Shown: piece after piece, positions 24,610 through 33,132 of the stretch
Layout: every line of letters begins with the position of its first letter
Position numbering within the stretch: position 1 is the stretch's first letter
Assembly (NCBI RefSeq): GCF_900129135.1
Contig: NZ_FQVI01000003.1
Span: 1 to 64,000 of the forward strand
Source of the DNA: Lactonifactor longoviformis DSM 17459
GTDB lineage: Bacteria > Bacillota > Clostridia > Lachnospirales > Lachnospiraceae
DNA: 64,000 nucleotides
Direction: 5' to 3'
Notes under the pieces: model-generated
Told to the model about the DNA's origin: nothing
Seen by the model: only the letters and a program-made list of their open reading frames with translations
Databases searched by the model: none
Translations under genes and position numbers: made by a program

Positions 24610-25193
24610 ATGAATGATTGGGAAAAGTTACAGAATGGTTTATTATATAATGATGTTGCTCCTGAGCTGTTTGCGCGCCGTGTAACAGCCAAGCAGCTCT
24701 TCCGCAGCTATAACGGGACGGATGACAGCCAGGCAGCATACCGCAGAGAGCTGATGGAGAAGATGTTTCATGAGGTTGGCGATGAGGTGCTCATTGAACC
24801 AATGTTTCAGTGTGAGTTTGGTGTGAATATCACTATCGGCAGCCATGTGTATATAAATTTTGGATGCACCATACTGGACTGCGCAGAAGTAACCATAGGA
24901 AACCATGTGTTAATCGGCCCCAACGCTGGAATCTATGCGGTGAACCACTGCCTGGATCCGGAGAAAGGGCAGACGGAGGGTGCTTTTCCAAGCCGATTCA
25001 TATAGAGGATTACGTATGGCTTGGAGGCAATGTGACGGTACTGCCCGGTGTTACCATAGGGGCCGGAGCGGTTATCGGAGCGGGAAGTGTTGTTGTGAAA
25101 GACATCCCTCCAAGGGTTGTTGCCGCGGGAAATCCCTGCCGGGTGATACGGGAACTTACGGAAAGGGATAAGACTGGTTTTAAAAGAGAGTAG
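24610..25193 (+). pseudogene. maa: Maltose/galactoside O-acetyltransferase, frameshifted
   Basis: A hexapeptide-repeat acetyltransferase of the LacA/Maa type. The first frame gives the Mac N-terminal domain (LQNGLLYNDVAPELF) and repeats up to NHCLDPEK. The rest ([21 protein letters not shown], then [11 protein letters not shown]) continues only in another frame. A single missing base at 24966/24967 explains the break. Both parts match the family at the right length (~190 residues in total). It is a recent frameshift or a sequencing error; if real, the acceptor and acetyl-CoA sites are separated and activity is lost. Confidence 0.82.
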
Positions 25194-25207
25194 ACCTCCT
25201 ATGTAAA

Positions 25208-25252
25208 AAGGTCACCTGTGAGTAAGCAGCAATCACAGGTGACCTTATCCTT
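25208..25252. terminator. Bidirectional terminator between converging genes
   Basis: AAGGTCACCTGTGA (25208-25221) and TCACAGGTGACCTT (25233-25246) make a perfect 14-bp stem with an 11-nt loop, followed by T-rich sequence on the plus strand and AT-rich on the minus side. It serves the acetyltransferase and the HAD gene. Confidence 0.85.
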
Positions 25253-26089
25253 TTATTTTATTTCCCATTCCTCTGCCAGGAAACGGGCTACACCGTCATG
25301 GTCACAGTCGGCCAGTACCTGGGTAACCATTTCCTTTACTTCATGCAGAGCATTTTCCGGGGCATAGCTTCTGTCAGCAATTTCTATCATTGAGATATCG
25401 TTCAGATTATCTCCGAATACTACCAGTTCGCTGCATCCGGTCATTTCCTTCAGCTTTAAAAGCGCATTCCGTTTACTGGCTTTTCGGCTGAAAACCTCAA
25501 GGCAATACAGATCATTGTAGACATTGAGATAAAAAGAATACGCAATCCCTTCTACACGATCCAAATCTCTGCAGACAGGTTCCAGCAGCTTCTTTTCTCC
25601 GGTGTATGTAATATACACAGCCTTTCCGCTTCCGGCAGCCCCTTTCAAATCCTCTGTCAGCTCCACTTGTGCACACTTTTCTATGGCGCGATCACTGTAA
25701 TACTGTGTCTGTTCCTCCAGCTTTTTATGTCCATAACAGATGGAAATTCCCTGATGGCCATAAGTATAGACAAAACAGGACAGGCCGTTTTTCTGAAAGA
25801 TATCTACAACAGTTTCTGCACTTTGGGCTGCGATCTCTTCCGCAGCTATGATCTTTTCAGCCTCAAAGTCATACAGGAATACGCCATTTGTCAGTATCCC
25901 TGGGGTGTTGATACGGATATCCCGGAGTCTGTAATCGCATCCATAGGGCATGCGGGCAGTGGCAACGGTGAAATTCATTCCCCGTTTGATGCATTGGTTA
26001 ATCGTATCGGCGGTGTACTTCGTCACCTGCTTCTGCCGGTTCAGCAGAGTACCGTCCAAGTCCGACACATATAATGTTTTACTGGTCAT
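25253..26089 (-). CDS. Cof-type HAD-superfamily phosphatase
   Basis: A 278-residue haloacid dehalogenase-fold phosphatase, IIB (Cof) subfamily. The nucleophile motif DLDGTLLN lies at residues 9-16, motif II is seen in the TVATARMP segment, and FGDNLNDISMIEIADRSYAPENA is the C-terminal Mg-binding motif. Substrates are usually sugar phosphates or pyridoxal/flavin phosphates. AAGGAG precedes the start. It is probably a monocistronic unit; the convergent neighbour shares its terminator. Confidence 0.88.
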   Translation of the reverse strand: MTSKTLYVSDLDGTLLNRQKQVTKYTADTINQCIKRGMNFTVATARMPYGCDYRLRDIRINTPGILTNGVFLYDFEAEKIIAAEEIAAQSAETVVDIFQKNGLSCFVYTYGHQGISICYGHKKLEEQTQYYSDRAIEKCAQVELTEDLKGAAGSGKAVYITYTGEKKLLEPVCRDLDRVEGIAYSFYLNVYNDLYCLEVFSRKASKRNALLKLKEMTGCSELVVFGDNLNDISMIEIADRSYAPENALHEVKEMVTQVLADCDHDGVARFLAEEWEIK

Positions 26090-26121
26090 AAAGTAAGCTC
26101 CTTCTTAAAATAATAATCCGG

Positions 26122-26157
26122 GCAGGACTGTGGGCCGGAAATGGCCTGCAGTCCTGC
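26122..26157 (-). terminator. Terminator for the minus-strand dehydrogenase gene
   Basis: GCAGGACT (26122-26129) pairs with AGTCCTGC (26150-26157), with GGCC/GGCC nested inside and G-U pairs between, giving a long stem. On the minus strand it is followed by ATTATTATTTT. Confidence 0.6.
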
Positions 26158-26201
26158 ACCGGAAGTATATCATACCGTACCGTGATAATTCAATACACTA
26201 G

Positions 26202-27068
26202 TTACATTAACTCATTGACGATAGCGACCACATTCTTAGAACTGTTGCCGCTTTCTATCCCCTTCTGGAACAGATCCAGTATGGAGTCACCGCAGGGAGT
26301 TTTTACTCCCGCCGAATGCATGGAATCTAAGATGGTTTTCATAGCTGTAGTTTCAATTCGCAGGGTACATTCAGAAGCGTCCTCAAAACTGCCGGTATAG
26401 TTGCTGCATTCATCGGAAAATGCCCGGTAATTACCTGCCAGCATAATTGGCAGAATTTCTTTGGCCTGCTCTATAAAGGATTCTACCGAATACTTATACT
26501 TAATGCAGTAAGCAACGGACTCCGCCAAAGTAGCAATAGCACCGAAATGGACATCCAGAACCGCGATATCAATAACACTTGCGCCTATAATATCGGGTCC
26601 CAGATATACTGCCTTTCCGATTGCTTCCAGTACATTCCTGGCAGCGTCAAATACCTGTCTGCACCCAGAATAGATAAGATAAGCTTTATCCGAGCCAATG
26701 TCGCCTGGATAGTTTTCGATTTTGGCATCGAGATGCATCATGCCCATGTCTTTGGCAAGTTGATCCATGGCAGAAACTTCTTCAGGACTAGAGGTAGTAG
26801 TATTAATTAACATTTTTCCATTCAGGCGTTCTTTATTGGCATTGGATAAAACTCCAGAAGCAATCTTGTGATTTGGTAAATTGACTAAGATACAATCGTT
26901 ATCGCCGGCCTCATCCAAACTGGCAAAGTATTTTGCTCCCCGGCTGATAAATTTTTCTGCTGCATTTTTATTGATGTCAACAATTGTAACGTTAATATTG
27001 GCATTCAGCAGCGCGTTAATGATGGAACCTCCCATTACTCCACATCCGACAACAGTAATATCTTGCAT
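26202..27068 (-). CDS. NAD(P)-binding 3-hydroxyacid dehydrogenase/imine reductase-like protein
   Basis: A 288-residue beta-hydroxyacid-dehydrogenase family protein. The Rossmann motif VVGCGVMGGSIINALL opens the protein; LINTTTSSPEEVSAM is the substrate-binding stretch. The C-terminal all-helical half (AVLDVHFGAIATLAESVAYC) resembles imine-reductase-like members, where the catalytic Lys of classic 3-hydroxyisobutyrate dehydrogenases is not conserved; no clear Lys is seen at that place here. AAAGGAG 8 nt upstream fixes the start. Single gene with its own terminator. Substrate unknown. Confidence 0.8.
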   Translation of the reverse strand: MQDITVVGCGVMGGSIINALLNANINVTIVDINKNAAEKFISRGAKYFASLDEAGDNDCILVNLPNHKIASGVLSNANKERLNGKMLINTTTSSPEEVSAMDQLAKDMGMMHLDAKIENYPGDIGSDKAYLIYSGCRQVFDAARNVLEAIGKAVYLGPDIIGASVIDIAVLDVHFGAIATLAESVAYCIKYKYSVESFIEQAKEILPIMLAGNYRAFSDECSNYTGSFEDASECTLRIETTAMKTILDSMHSAGVKTPCGDSILDLFQKGIESGNSSKNVVAIVNELM

Positions 27069-27269
27069 AATCTTCTCCTTTATATTAAAATATTATTTAT
27101 GATAACTCATATCGTAAGTAATATTATAATATAACAGCAACCGTGACTTGTCAAGATAAAAATGCGGATTTTGTTGTATAATGTCCCTGTAGGAACCTTT
27201 TAATGTTTGCCCTTGGGGCAGACCTGCATTTAATTTGATTAAACATATCTTATGAGGAGGAATATAATT

Positions 27270-27549
27270 ATGAGTGAAATTTTGGTAGCATATTTTTCAG
27301 CAACAGGGATAACGGAGAAACTAGCAAAGAAAGTTGCGGAAGCAGTAGGTGGGGGCTTACATGAGATTCAGCCGGAGATCAGGAAAGACAATCATTCAGG
27401 TAGTTACATCCGGAGGAAGCGGTATGGGTAATACCAGTATGGAACTTGCACCCTCCTGTCCAGGAGCAGAGCTAAAAGAAAGGAAACGTTTCGATGCCAA
27501 TGTAAGTTTGGGTGAACTCAAAGAATGGTATAAGAAATTAAAATTATAA
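27270..27549 (+). pseudogene. Flavodoxin remnant with internal deletion
   Basis: The start (GGAGGAATATAATT then ATG 27270) reads MSEILVAYFSATGITEKLAKK and HEIQPEIR, the FMN phosphate loop of a long-chain flavodoxin. The end, in another frame, reads TSGGSGMGNTSMELAPSCPG and RFDANVSLGELKEWYKKL, the normal C-terminus. The middle ~70-80 residues, which hold the isoalloxazine-binding loops, are missing, and the join near 27380-27400 is out of frame. A non-functional relic. Confidence 0.8.
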
Positions 27550-27611
27550 AATTTACCTTATGAGAAGACACAGAAAGACGTGAAGAAACAGATACTTCTG
27601 TTGAAGAAAGT

Positions 27612-27728
27612 TTGACACTAGGAGAAAAAAGGGTTTACTTGTGTTAAAATTCAAAGAAAAGACAAAGATAGTGTCAGGAATTTTTTGAAGAAAAGACATA
27701 AAAAGATGCCTAAGTTATAATCGTGTCA
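27612..27728 (+). promoter_or_regulatory. Control region of the PTS regulator gene with repeated TGACAC/GTGTCA motif
   Basis: AAGACA (27693-27698), 17 nt, TATAAT (27716-27721) is a likely promoter. TGACACTA (27613-27620), TAGTGTCA (27669-27676) and GTGTCA (27723-27728) are copies of one hexamer in both orientations around it, a possible operator set. The remaining sequence between 27550 and 27752 is AT-rich with no gene. Confidence 0.45.
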
Positions 27729-27752
27729 TAAGGAAAATGGAGGTGTGATAGC

Positions 27753-30434
27753 GTGCATATAAGTACGAAAGAACAAGTCTATGAGTATTTGGAGAATGTT
27801 ACAAAGGAATTCAATTTTAAAGATCTTACACATTATACTACATTAGACATCTGTAACAAACTTAATATGTCTCGTTCCCTCGTTTCCCTATATTTAAACG
27901 AATTGGTTAAAGAGGACACGGTTGTTAAAATTAGCTCTCGGCCGGTGTACTATTTAAATCGGATCATTATGGAAAGAAAGTTCCATACACAGCTTTTGCA
28001 AAAGGAGTATTTCAGTATACAGGAACTTCACAATGAGCTTAAGAAGAATGTCCCGGAAGAGAAGGATTTCGGGAAAGCGATTGGTTATGAAGGAAGTTTA
28101 AACTATTGTATTTCTCAGATTAAGTCAGCGCTTGTTTATCCGGGAGGACTCCCTATTTTACTAAAAGGGGAAGCCGGAAGTGGAAAAACTTATTTGATGA
28201 AATTAATTCATGAGTATTGCATAAATAACAGCCTGCTGAAAGATATACGGAAAATACAAAGGGTTAAATTAAACCAGCTTCCTCTAGATAAGCAGTGTGA
28301 AAGGTTGGAGGAACTGTTAAATGCATTGACAGGAGGTATTCTGTACCTCGAAAATATTGCTATGTGCAGTGAACAACTGCAGGAACGATTGGCGGAATAC
28401 ATCACCAATGCTGCCAGAAAAAAAGAGAATGTCAGGCTGGTTATGGGTACAGATGAAAAATCGTATCCTCAGATTTCGAAAAAATTACTGTTTAATATTC
28501 CAGTAATATGTGATATTCCGTCTCTGGCTGAAAGAAACGAAGATGAAAGAAAAGCATTTGTAATTATGTTTTTTAAAGATGAACAGGAGCGTTTAGATAA
28601 AACAATATACCTTTCTGAAAATTTGATGCATAAGCTTATGAATTATCAGTTTGAGCATAATATAGCGGAGCTGAAACAGACGATTACACTTATCTGTGCG
28701 AATGCATATGCGCAACAACATACGGACGATACACTTGAGGTTTTCCTGTACAACTTACCGGCAAGGATGCAGGGGGCAATCAGTATGGAGAAAAAAGATG
28801 CAATGCTTCTTCGGCTGGACGTCATTCAATTAGATTCAGCTGCAGATAAGATTCTTGAAATGTGGAAAAATCTTTTAGAAAGCTATCGGTATGTAATTTC
28901 ATCGGGAAAAGGGTTCGATGCGTTTTTAGATTCGGGAAAGAAAACATTAAAGTACTATTATGATATATTGATTTTTCAGGAGTCTTTTTCTGATGAAAGA
29001 CTGGGTCCCATGGAAAAAATTGTGATGGAGATGATCTCGAATATTCACAATATATATAATGTTAATTTTCCGGTGAATTGCGCATATGTAATTTCCAGGA
29101 TGATGATAGCGCAGCATAATCATAACTCTAAGATTCAGGTGTGGGACAGAGAACATCGCGAGGAAGTTCAGAAAATATATAATCTGATGGTTGAAAATAT
29201 GCCGGATATTAACTATCTAACGGAAATTCTAAGCAAACAGATTCAAATGAATACCAGTATGGAACTATTACAACTGAACAAAGTGTTTATTATGATAAAT
29301 ATTCATTCTTATAATCAGAAGCTAAAGATAATGGATACGGCCGGAGTTATTCTGTGCCATGGATATACTACTGCCAGTTCAATAGCAGATACTGTAAATA
29401 CCATTCTGCAGGTTCAGCTGTTTGAAGCAATCGATATGCCTATAGGCAGTTCTATTAATGATGTAATACAGAAATTGTCATTGTTTATTAAGGAAAATAG
29501 CCATTACAAAAATATTATTTTAATGGTTGACACCGGAGCATTAGAAGACCTGGGGCAAGTGATAGATGGCACTGTCAACTTGGGAATAATCAATAATGTA
29601 TCGACTATTCTTGCTCTTAATATAGCGGAAAAAATGCTGGCAGGTGAGAAGATGCAGGATATTTTAGAAGGGGCATGTAAAGAAAACCAATGTAAATATA
29701 TTATATTCAGCCATACAAAAAAGGAGAAGGCCATTATCTTTGCAAGTGATGCCGGCAAAAATATTGCAGAAAAACTGACGCGTTTATTTAAAGACAGCCT
29801 GCCAAAACCAATCCCTCTGGAGATGGTTGCATATGATTATGAGGCTTTATATAAAAATGGATGTGAGGATATAATCTTCGAAAAATATAACGTAGAATTG
29901 TTGATTAAAACATTGAATCTTAAGATTCCAGGTATTAAGTCAGCTACATTGGAAGAAATTATAAACTTTAATAATATAGATGTAGTTAATGAAGTGTTGG
30001 CTTCGCATTTAAGTGCAGAAGAGATAGAAGAATTTAATCAGGCATTGCTTAAAAACTTTTCGTTACAATCTGTTTTGGAGAATTTGACTATACTAAATGC
30101 AAAAAAATTGTTAGAGCATGTTAACGATGCAACTACATTATTACAGCAAATGTTAAAAAGAAAGTTTTTAAGCAAGACGATTATTGGAATTAATATGCAT
30201 ATTTGTTTTTTAATAGAACGTCTGGTTACGAAAACACCAATAGAAACATATGAAGGTATAGACGAATTTATTCAAAATCATCAGAATTTTATTCGTATTG
30301 TAAAAGAGAGCTTTTGCACATTACTGGGTCATTATAATGTGGAAATTCCAGTAAATGAGATTGCATATTTATATGAATATATATGCAGTGATTACGAAAT
30401 GAGCGAGGAAGATAAAAAATGCCAAAGGAGTTAA
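27753..30434 (+). CDS. LevR/DagR-like PTS-regulated transcriptional activator
   Basis: An 893-residue multidomain regulator. An N-terminal HTH (~1-65, DICNKLNMSRSLVSLYLNEL) is followed by an AAA+ ATPase (~100-340, Walker A GEAGSGKT near 140). Then comes a PRD-like helical domain, an EIIA-Man-like domain with HGYTTASSIAD (His536), a linker region and a C-terminal PRD with HISTKE-type His sites not obvious. Members activate mannose-family PTS operons and are controlled by phosphorylation. The GAFTGA loop needed for sigma-54 contact is not seen, and no -12/-24 promoter was found nearby. GTG start with GGAGG 9 nt upstream. It overlaps the EI gene by spacing of only 4 nt. Confidence 0.82.
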   Translation: MHISTKEQVYEYLENVTKEFNFKDLTHYTTLDICNKLNMSRSLVSLYLNELVKEDTVVKISSRPVYYLNRIIMERKFHTQLLQKEYFSIQELHNELKKNVPEEKDFGKAIGYEGSLNYCISQIKSALVYPGGLPILLKGEAGSGKTYLMKLIHEYCINNSLLKDIRKIQRVKLNQLPLDKQCERLEELLNALTGGILYLENIAMCSEQLQERLAEYITNAARKKENVRLVMGTDEKSYPQISKKLLFNIPVICDIPSLAERNEDERKAFVIMFFKDEQERLDKTIYLSENLMHKLMNYQFEHNIAELKQTITLICANAYAQQHTDDTLEVFLYNLPARMQGAISMEKKDAMLLRLDVIQLDSAADKILEMWKNLLESYRYVISSGKGFDAFLDSGKKTLKYYYDILIFQESFSDERLGPMEKIVMEMISNIHNIYNVNFPVNCAYVISRMMIAQHNHNSKIQVWDREHREEVQKIYNLMVENMPDINYLTEILSKQIQMNTSMELLQLNKVFIMINIHSYNQKLKIMDTAGVILCHGYTTASSIADTVNTILQVQLFEAIDMPIGSSINDVIQKLSLFIKENSHYKNIILMVDTGALEDLGQVIDGTVNLGIINNVSTILALNIAEKMLAGEKMQDILEGACKENQCKYIIFSHTKKEKAIIFASDAGKNIAEKLTRLFKDSLPKPIPLEMVAYDYEALYKNGCEDIIFEKYNVELLIKTLNLKIPGIKSATLEEIINFNNIDVVNEVLASHLSAEEIEEFNQALLKNFSLQSVLENLTILNAKKLLEHVNDATTLLQQMLKRKFLSKTIIGINMHICFLIERLVTKTPIETYEGIDEFIQNHQNFIRIVKESFCTLLGHYNVEIPVNEIAYLYEYICSDYEMSEEDKKCQRS

Positions 30435-30438
30435 TATT

Positions 30439-32049
30439 ATGGAAAAGATAGTGGGAAAATCAGCCTTTGCAGGAGTCGCAATGGGAGAATTCAGAGAACT
30501 AAAAAAGGATGGGATAACAGTACGCAGTAAGAAAGTGGAGGATTACGAGGGCGAGATTCTGCGTTTGGAAGATGCTGTGAAAATCACTAATAGTCAGCTG
30601 CAGGAATTGTATGATAAAACAACAGTAGGCGTTGGGACTGCAGAGGCTGCTATTTTTGAAGTTCATCAAATGATGCTTATGGATGAGGCATATCAAAATA
30701 GTATTATTGCTATGATAAAAAATGAAAAAGAAAATGCGCCATATGCAGTAAAAGTGACGGGAGAGAACTTTTCTAAGATATTTGCCGCTGCAGAGGATGA
30801 ATATATGAAAGGGAGAGCGGCTGATATAAAAGATGTCTCAGAGCGATTAATTGCTGTGTTATGCGGAGCTGCTGTAATAAACCATAAATTAGATAAACCA
30901 GTAATCATTGCAGCGGATGATATTATGCCAAGTGAGACGGTACAGCTTGAAAAAGAAAATGTGCTGGCGTTTGTGACGAGAAAGGGTTCTGTGAATTCTC
31001 ACACAGCAATTCTAGCGAGGACTATGAATATACCTGCCATTGTCTGTGCACCGCTACCCAAAGATATAGATGGGAAGAACGGAATTATAGATGGCAATAG
31101 CGGAATCGTATATATAGAACCAGAGGAAACAGTAAAAGAGGAGTATACAAAACTTCAGGAAAAAGAGTCAGAAAAGAAAACACTTCTCCGGCATTTAAAA
31201 GGTAAGAAGACTTTGACCAGCGATGGAAAAGAAATTAAATTATTTGCGAATATAGGGTCTTTGGGCGATATGGAAGCAGTTCTTGAAAACGATGCGGAAG
31301 GTGTCGGCTTGTTCAGAAGTGAATTTATATACTTAGAAGCAGCGGACTATCCAACGGAAGAAGAACAATTTCAAATATATAAAGACGTAGCGCAAAGGAT
31401 GGAAGGGAAAAAAGTGATTTTCCGTACCTTAGATATAGGTGCTGATAAGCAGACAGATTATTTTGGTATGGAAAAGGAAGACAATCCGGCGCTTGGATAT
31501 CGGGCAATTCGAATTTGCCTTACACAAGAAGATATTTTCCGAATACAGTTAAGGGCGCTTTTGCGAGCAAGCGCCTATGGCAATATTGCGATTATGATTC
31601 CAATGGTTGTCTCCTTGTGGGAGGTACATAGAACAAAACAAATAGTGGAGGAATTAAAGGAGGAATTGAATTCCAGAGGTGTATGTTTTGGTGAAATTGA
31701 ATTGGGAATTATGATAGAAACGCCGGCAGCAGTGATGATCGCTGACCTATTAGCAAAGGAAGTAAATTTTTTCAGTATAGGGACAAATGATCTGACTCAG
31801 TATACCCTTGCAATTGACAGGCAAAATGCTAAATTAGACATGTTTTATGACGCACATCATCCAGCGATACTGAGAATGATTCAGAGAGTTATTGAGTGCG
31901 CCCATAAAGAAGGAATATGGGTGGGAATCTGCGGCGAGCTGGCAGCAGACAAAAGCCTGACCAGGACGTTTGTCAGGATGGGAATTGATGAATTGTCAGT
32001 AGCGCCAGGTTGTATTCTTCCCATTCGAAAGAAGATTATAGAAATGTAA
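30439..32049 (+). CDS. ptsI: PTS phosphoenolpyruvate-protein phosphotransferase (Enzyme I)
   Basis: A 536-residue Enzyme I. The phosphorylated His188 lies in GSVNSHTAILARTMNIPA. The PEP-binding barrel shows EGVGLFRSEFIYL, LDIGADKQ, NPALGYRAIR, GIMIETPAA, SIGTNDLTQYTLAIDR and the catalytic Cys in GICGELA. It is slightly shorter than housekeeping EI (~575). It follows the LevR-like regulator by 4 nt, and a terminator comes directly after. With its own HPr at 47558 and the EII genes at 33133-35657, it gives the island a dedicated phosphorelay. Confidence 0.93.
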   Translation: MEKIVGKSAFAGVAMGEFRELKKDGITVRSKKVEDYEGEILRLEDAVKITNSQLQELYDKTTVGVGTAEAAIFEVHQMMLMDEAYQNSIIAMIKNEKENAPYAVKVTGENFSKIFAAAEDEYMKGRAADIKDVSERLIAVLCGAAVINHKLDKPVIIAADDIMPSETVQLEKENVLAFVTRKGSVNSHTAILARTMNIPAIVCAPLPKDIDGKNGIIDGNSGIVYIEPEETVKEEYTKLQEKESEKKTLLRHLKGKKTLTSDGKEIKLFANIGSLGDMEAVLENDAEGVGLFRSEFIYLEAADYPTEEEQFQIYKDVAQRMEGKKVIFRTLDIGADKQTDYFGMEKEDNPALGYRAIRICLTQEDIFRIQLRALLRASAYGNIAIMIPMVVSLWEVHRTKQIVEELKEELNSRGVCFGEIELGIMIETPAAVMIADLLAKEVNFFSIGTNDLTQYTLAIDRQNAKLDMFYDAHHPAILRMIQRVIECAHKEGIWVGICGELAADKSLTRTFVRMGIDELSVAPGCILPIRKKIIEM

Positions 32050-32058
32050 GAGAAGAGA

Positions 32059-32088
32059 GGCGGAAAGATCCTCTCAAATCTTTCCGCC
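32059..32088. terminator. Terminator between Enzyme I and the convergent SDR gene
   Basis: GGCGGAAAGAT (32059-32069) is the exact complement of ATCTTTCCGCC (32078-32088). Short loop, T-rich downstream on plus. Confidence 0.75.
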
Positions 32089-32092
32089 AATC

Positions 32093-32869
32093 TTAATCTA
32101 AGATTTTGCCGCCATCGCAGACAAAGTTAGAGCCATTTACATATCTTGCCTCATCTGAGAGCAGGAAGGTAACTACATTTGCAACTTCCTCGGGTGTACT
32201 TGGACGCTTCATCGTTCCGTTGCGCAGAGTATCTTTCGTATATCCATCATTGTCAGAATTGGAATATTGATGCAGGATGTTCTGGAGCATGTCTGTGTCG
32301 ACCCATCCAGGGGATACACAATTGATGCGTACGCCATTTCCGCCATTTTCGTTTGCTGCATTCATGGTCATACCCAGTACTGCGGACTTGCTGGAGCCAT
32401 ATCCTATTTCCAGTTTGTAACCTCTTATACCGGAGCAAGAACATGTGTTGACAATTGTGCCATAATTATTCCTTTGCATATATGGAAGACAATATTTCAT
32501 CATTAGAAATGTACCAAAAACGTTTACAGAATATACTTTTTTGAAATCAGAAAAAGTATATTCTTCAACGCGGGCGCTTGGACCTGAAATACCGGCCATA
32601 TTAGCTAGGATATCAATAGTACCGTATTGAGAAACAACGTTTTCTATGGCCTGTTTTACTTGTGCTTCATCTGTTACATCAACAGCCATATAACTGCAAT
32701 GGGAAGGGCCAAGTTTGTCAATCGCTTTAATTAGCGCGCCTGGATTCAGATCAAAAATAACAACCATGTGTCCCCCCTGCTCTATCAATTGGCTGGCAAC
32801 GGCAAAGCCTATTCCGCCGGCACCGCCGGTAACAATAGCAATTTTTTTGTTAAATCTGTTTTTATGCAT
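32093..32869 (-). CDS. Short-chain dehydrogenase/reductase
   Basis: A 258-residue classical SDR. The cofactor motif VTGGAGGIGFAVASQL is at residues 13-28. NMAG follows at ~90. The catalytic Ser-Tyr-Lys set is in CSCSGIRGYKLEIGYGSSKSAV, and the C-terminal NGSNFVCDGGKILD is typical of the glucose-1-dehydrogenase-like branch. AAAGGAG precedes the ATG. It is divergent from the PTS permease gene, with the shared ~260-nt region holding an inverted repeat. It may interconvert an alcohol and ketone of the PTS substrate or its product. Confidence 0.88.
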   Translation of the reverse strand: MHKNRFNKKIAIVTGGAGGIGFAVASQLIEQGGHMVVIFDLNPGALIKAIDKLGPSHCSYMAVDVTDEAQVKQAIENVVSQYGTIDILANMAGISGPSARVEEYTFSDFKKVYSVNVFGTFLMMKYCLPYMQRNNYGTIVNTCSCSGIRGYKLEIGYGSSKSAVLGMTMNAANENGGNGVRINCVSPGWVDTDMLQNILHQYSNSDNDGYTKDTLRNGTMKRPSTPEEVANVVTFLLSDEARYVNGSNFVCDGGKILD

Positions 32870-32937
32870 ATAATCACTCCTTTATGTCATTTGTCTGATT
32901 CTACCTTACCATGTACAGTCAAAAAGGCAAGAGTGAT

Positions 32938-32976
32938 AATATTTTCATTCGATTACGGATAAGGGATGAAAATATT
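32938..32976. promoter_or_regulatory. 11-bp inverted repeat between the divergent SDR and PTS genes
   Basis: AATATTTTCAT (32938-32948) and ATGAAAATATT (32966-32976) are perfect complements 17 nt apart (28-bp centre-to-centre). The position, upstream of both genes, suggests an operator for the SorC-family or LevR-like regulator. The rest of 32870-33132 shows no gene or sigma-54 promoter. Confidence 0.45.
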
Positions 32977-33132
32977 TTCGATCTAGTTGATGCTATAGTG
33001 AATTGTTAAAATAAACCTAAGTGAATAGTGATGAGAAATATATAACGGCCGTATATAAAATCCATTTATCTGTTTGCGCATGTATTATTTAGAGTAGAGA
33101 AACTAAATGAAAAAGTTTAGGAGGGATGCGCT

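Noticed and set aside
32990-33132. Sigma-54 (-24/-12) promoter before the PTS permease gene
   Set aside because: No TGGCAC-N5-TTGC-like match was found.
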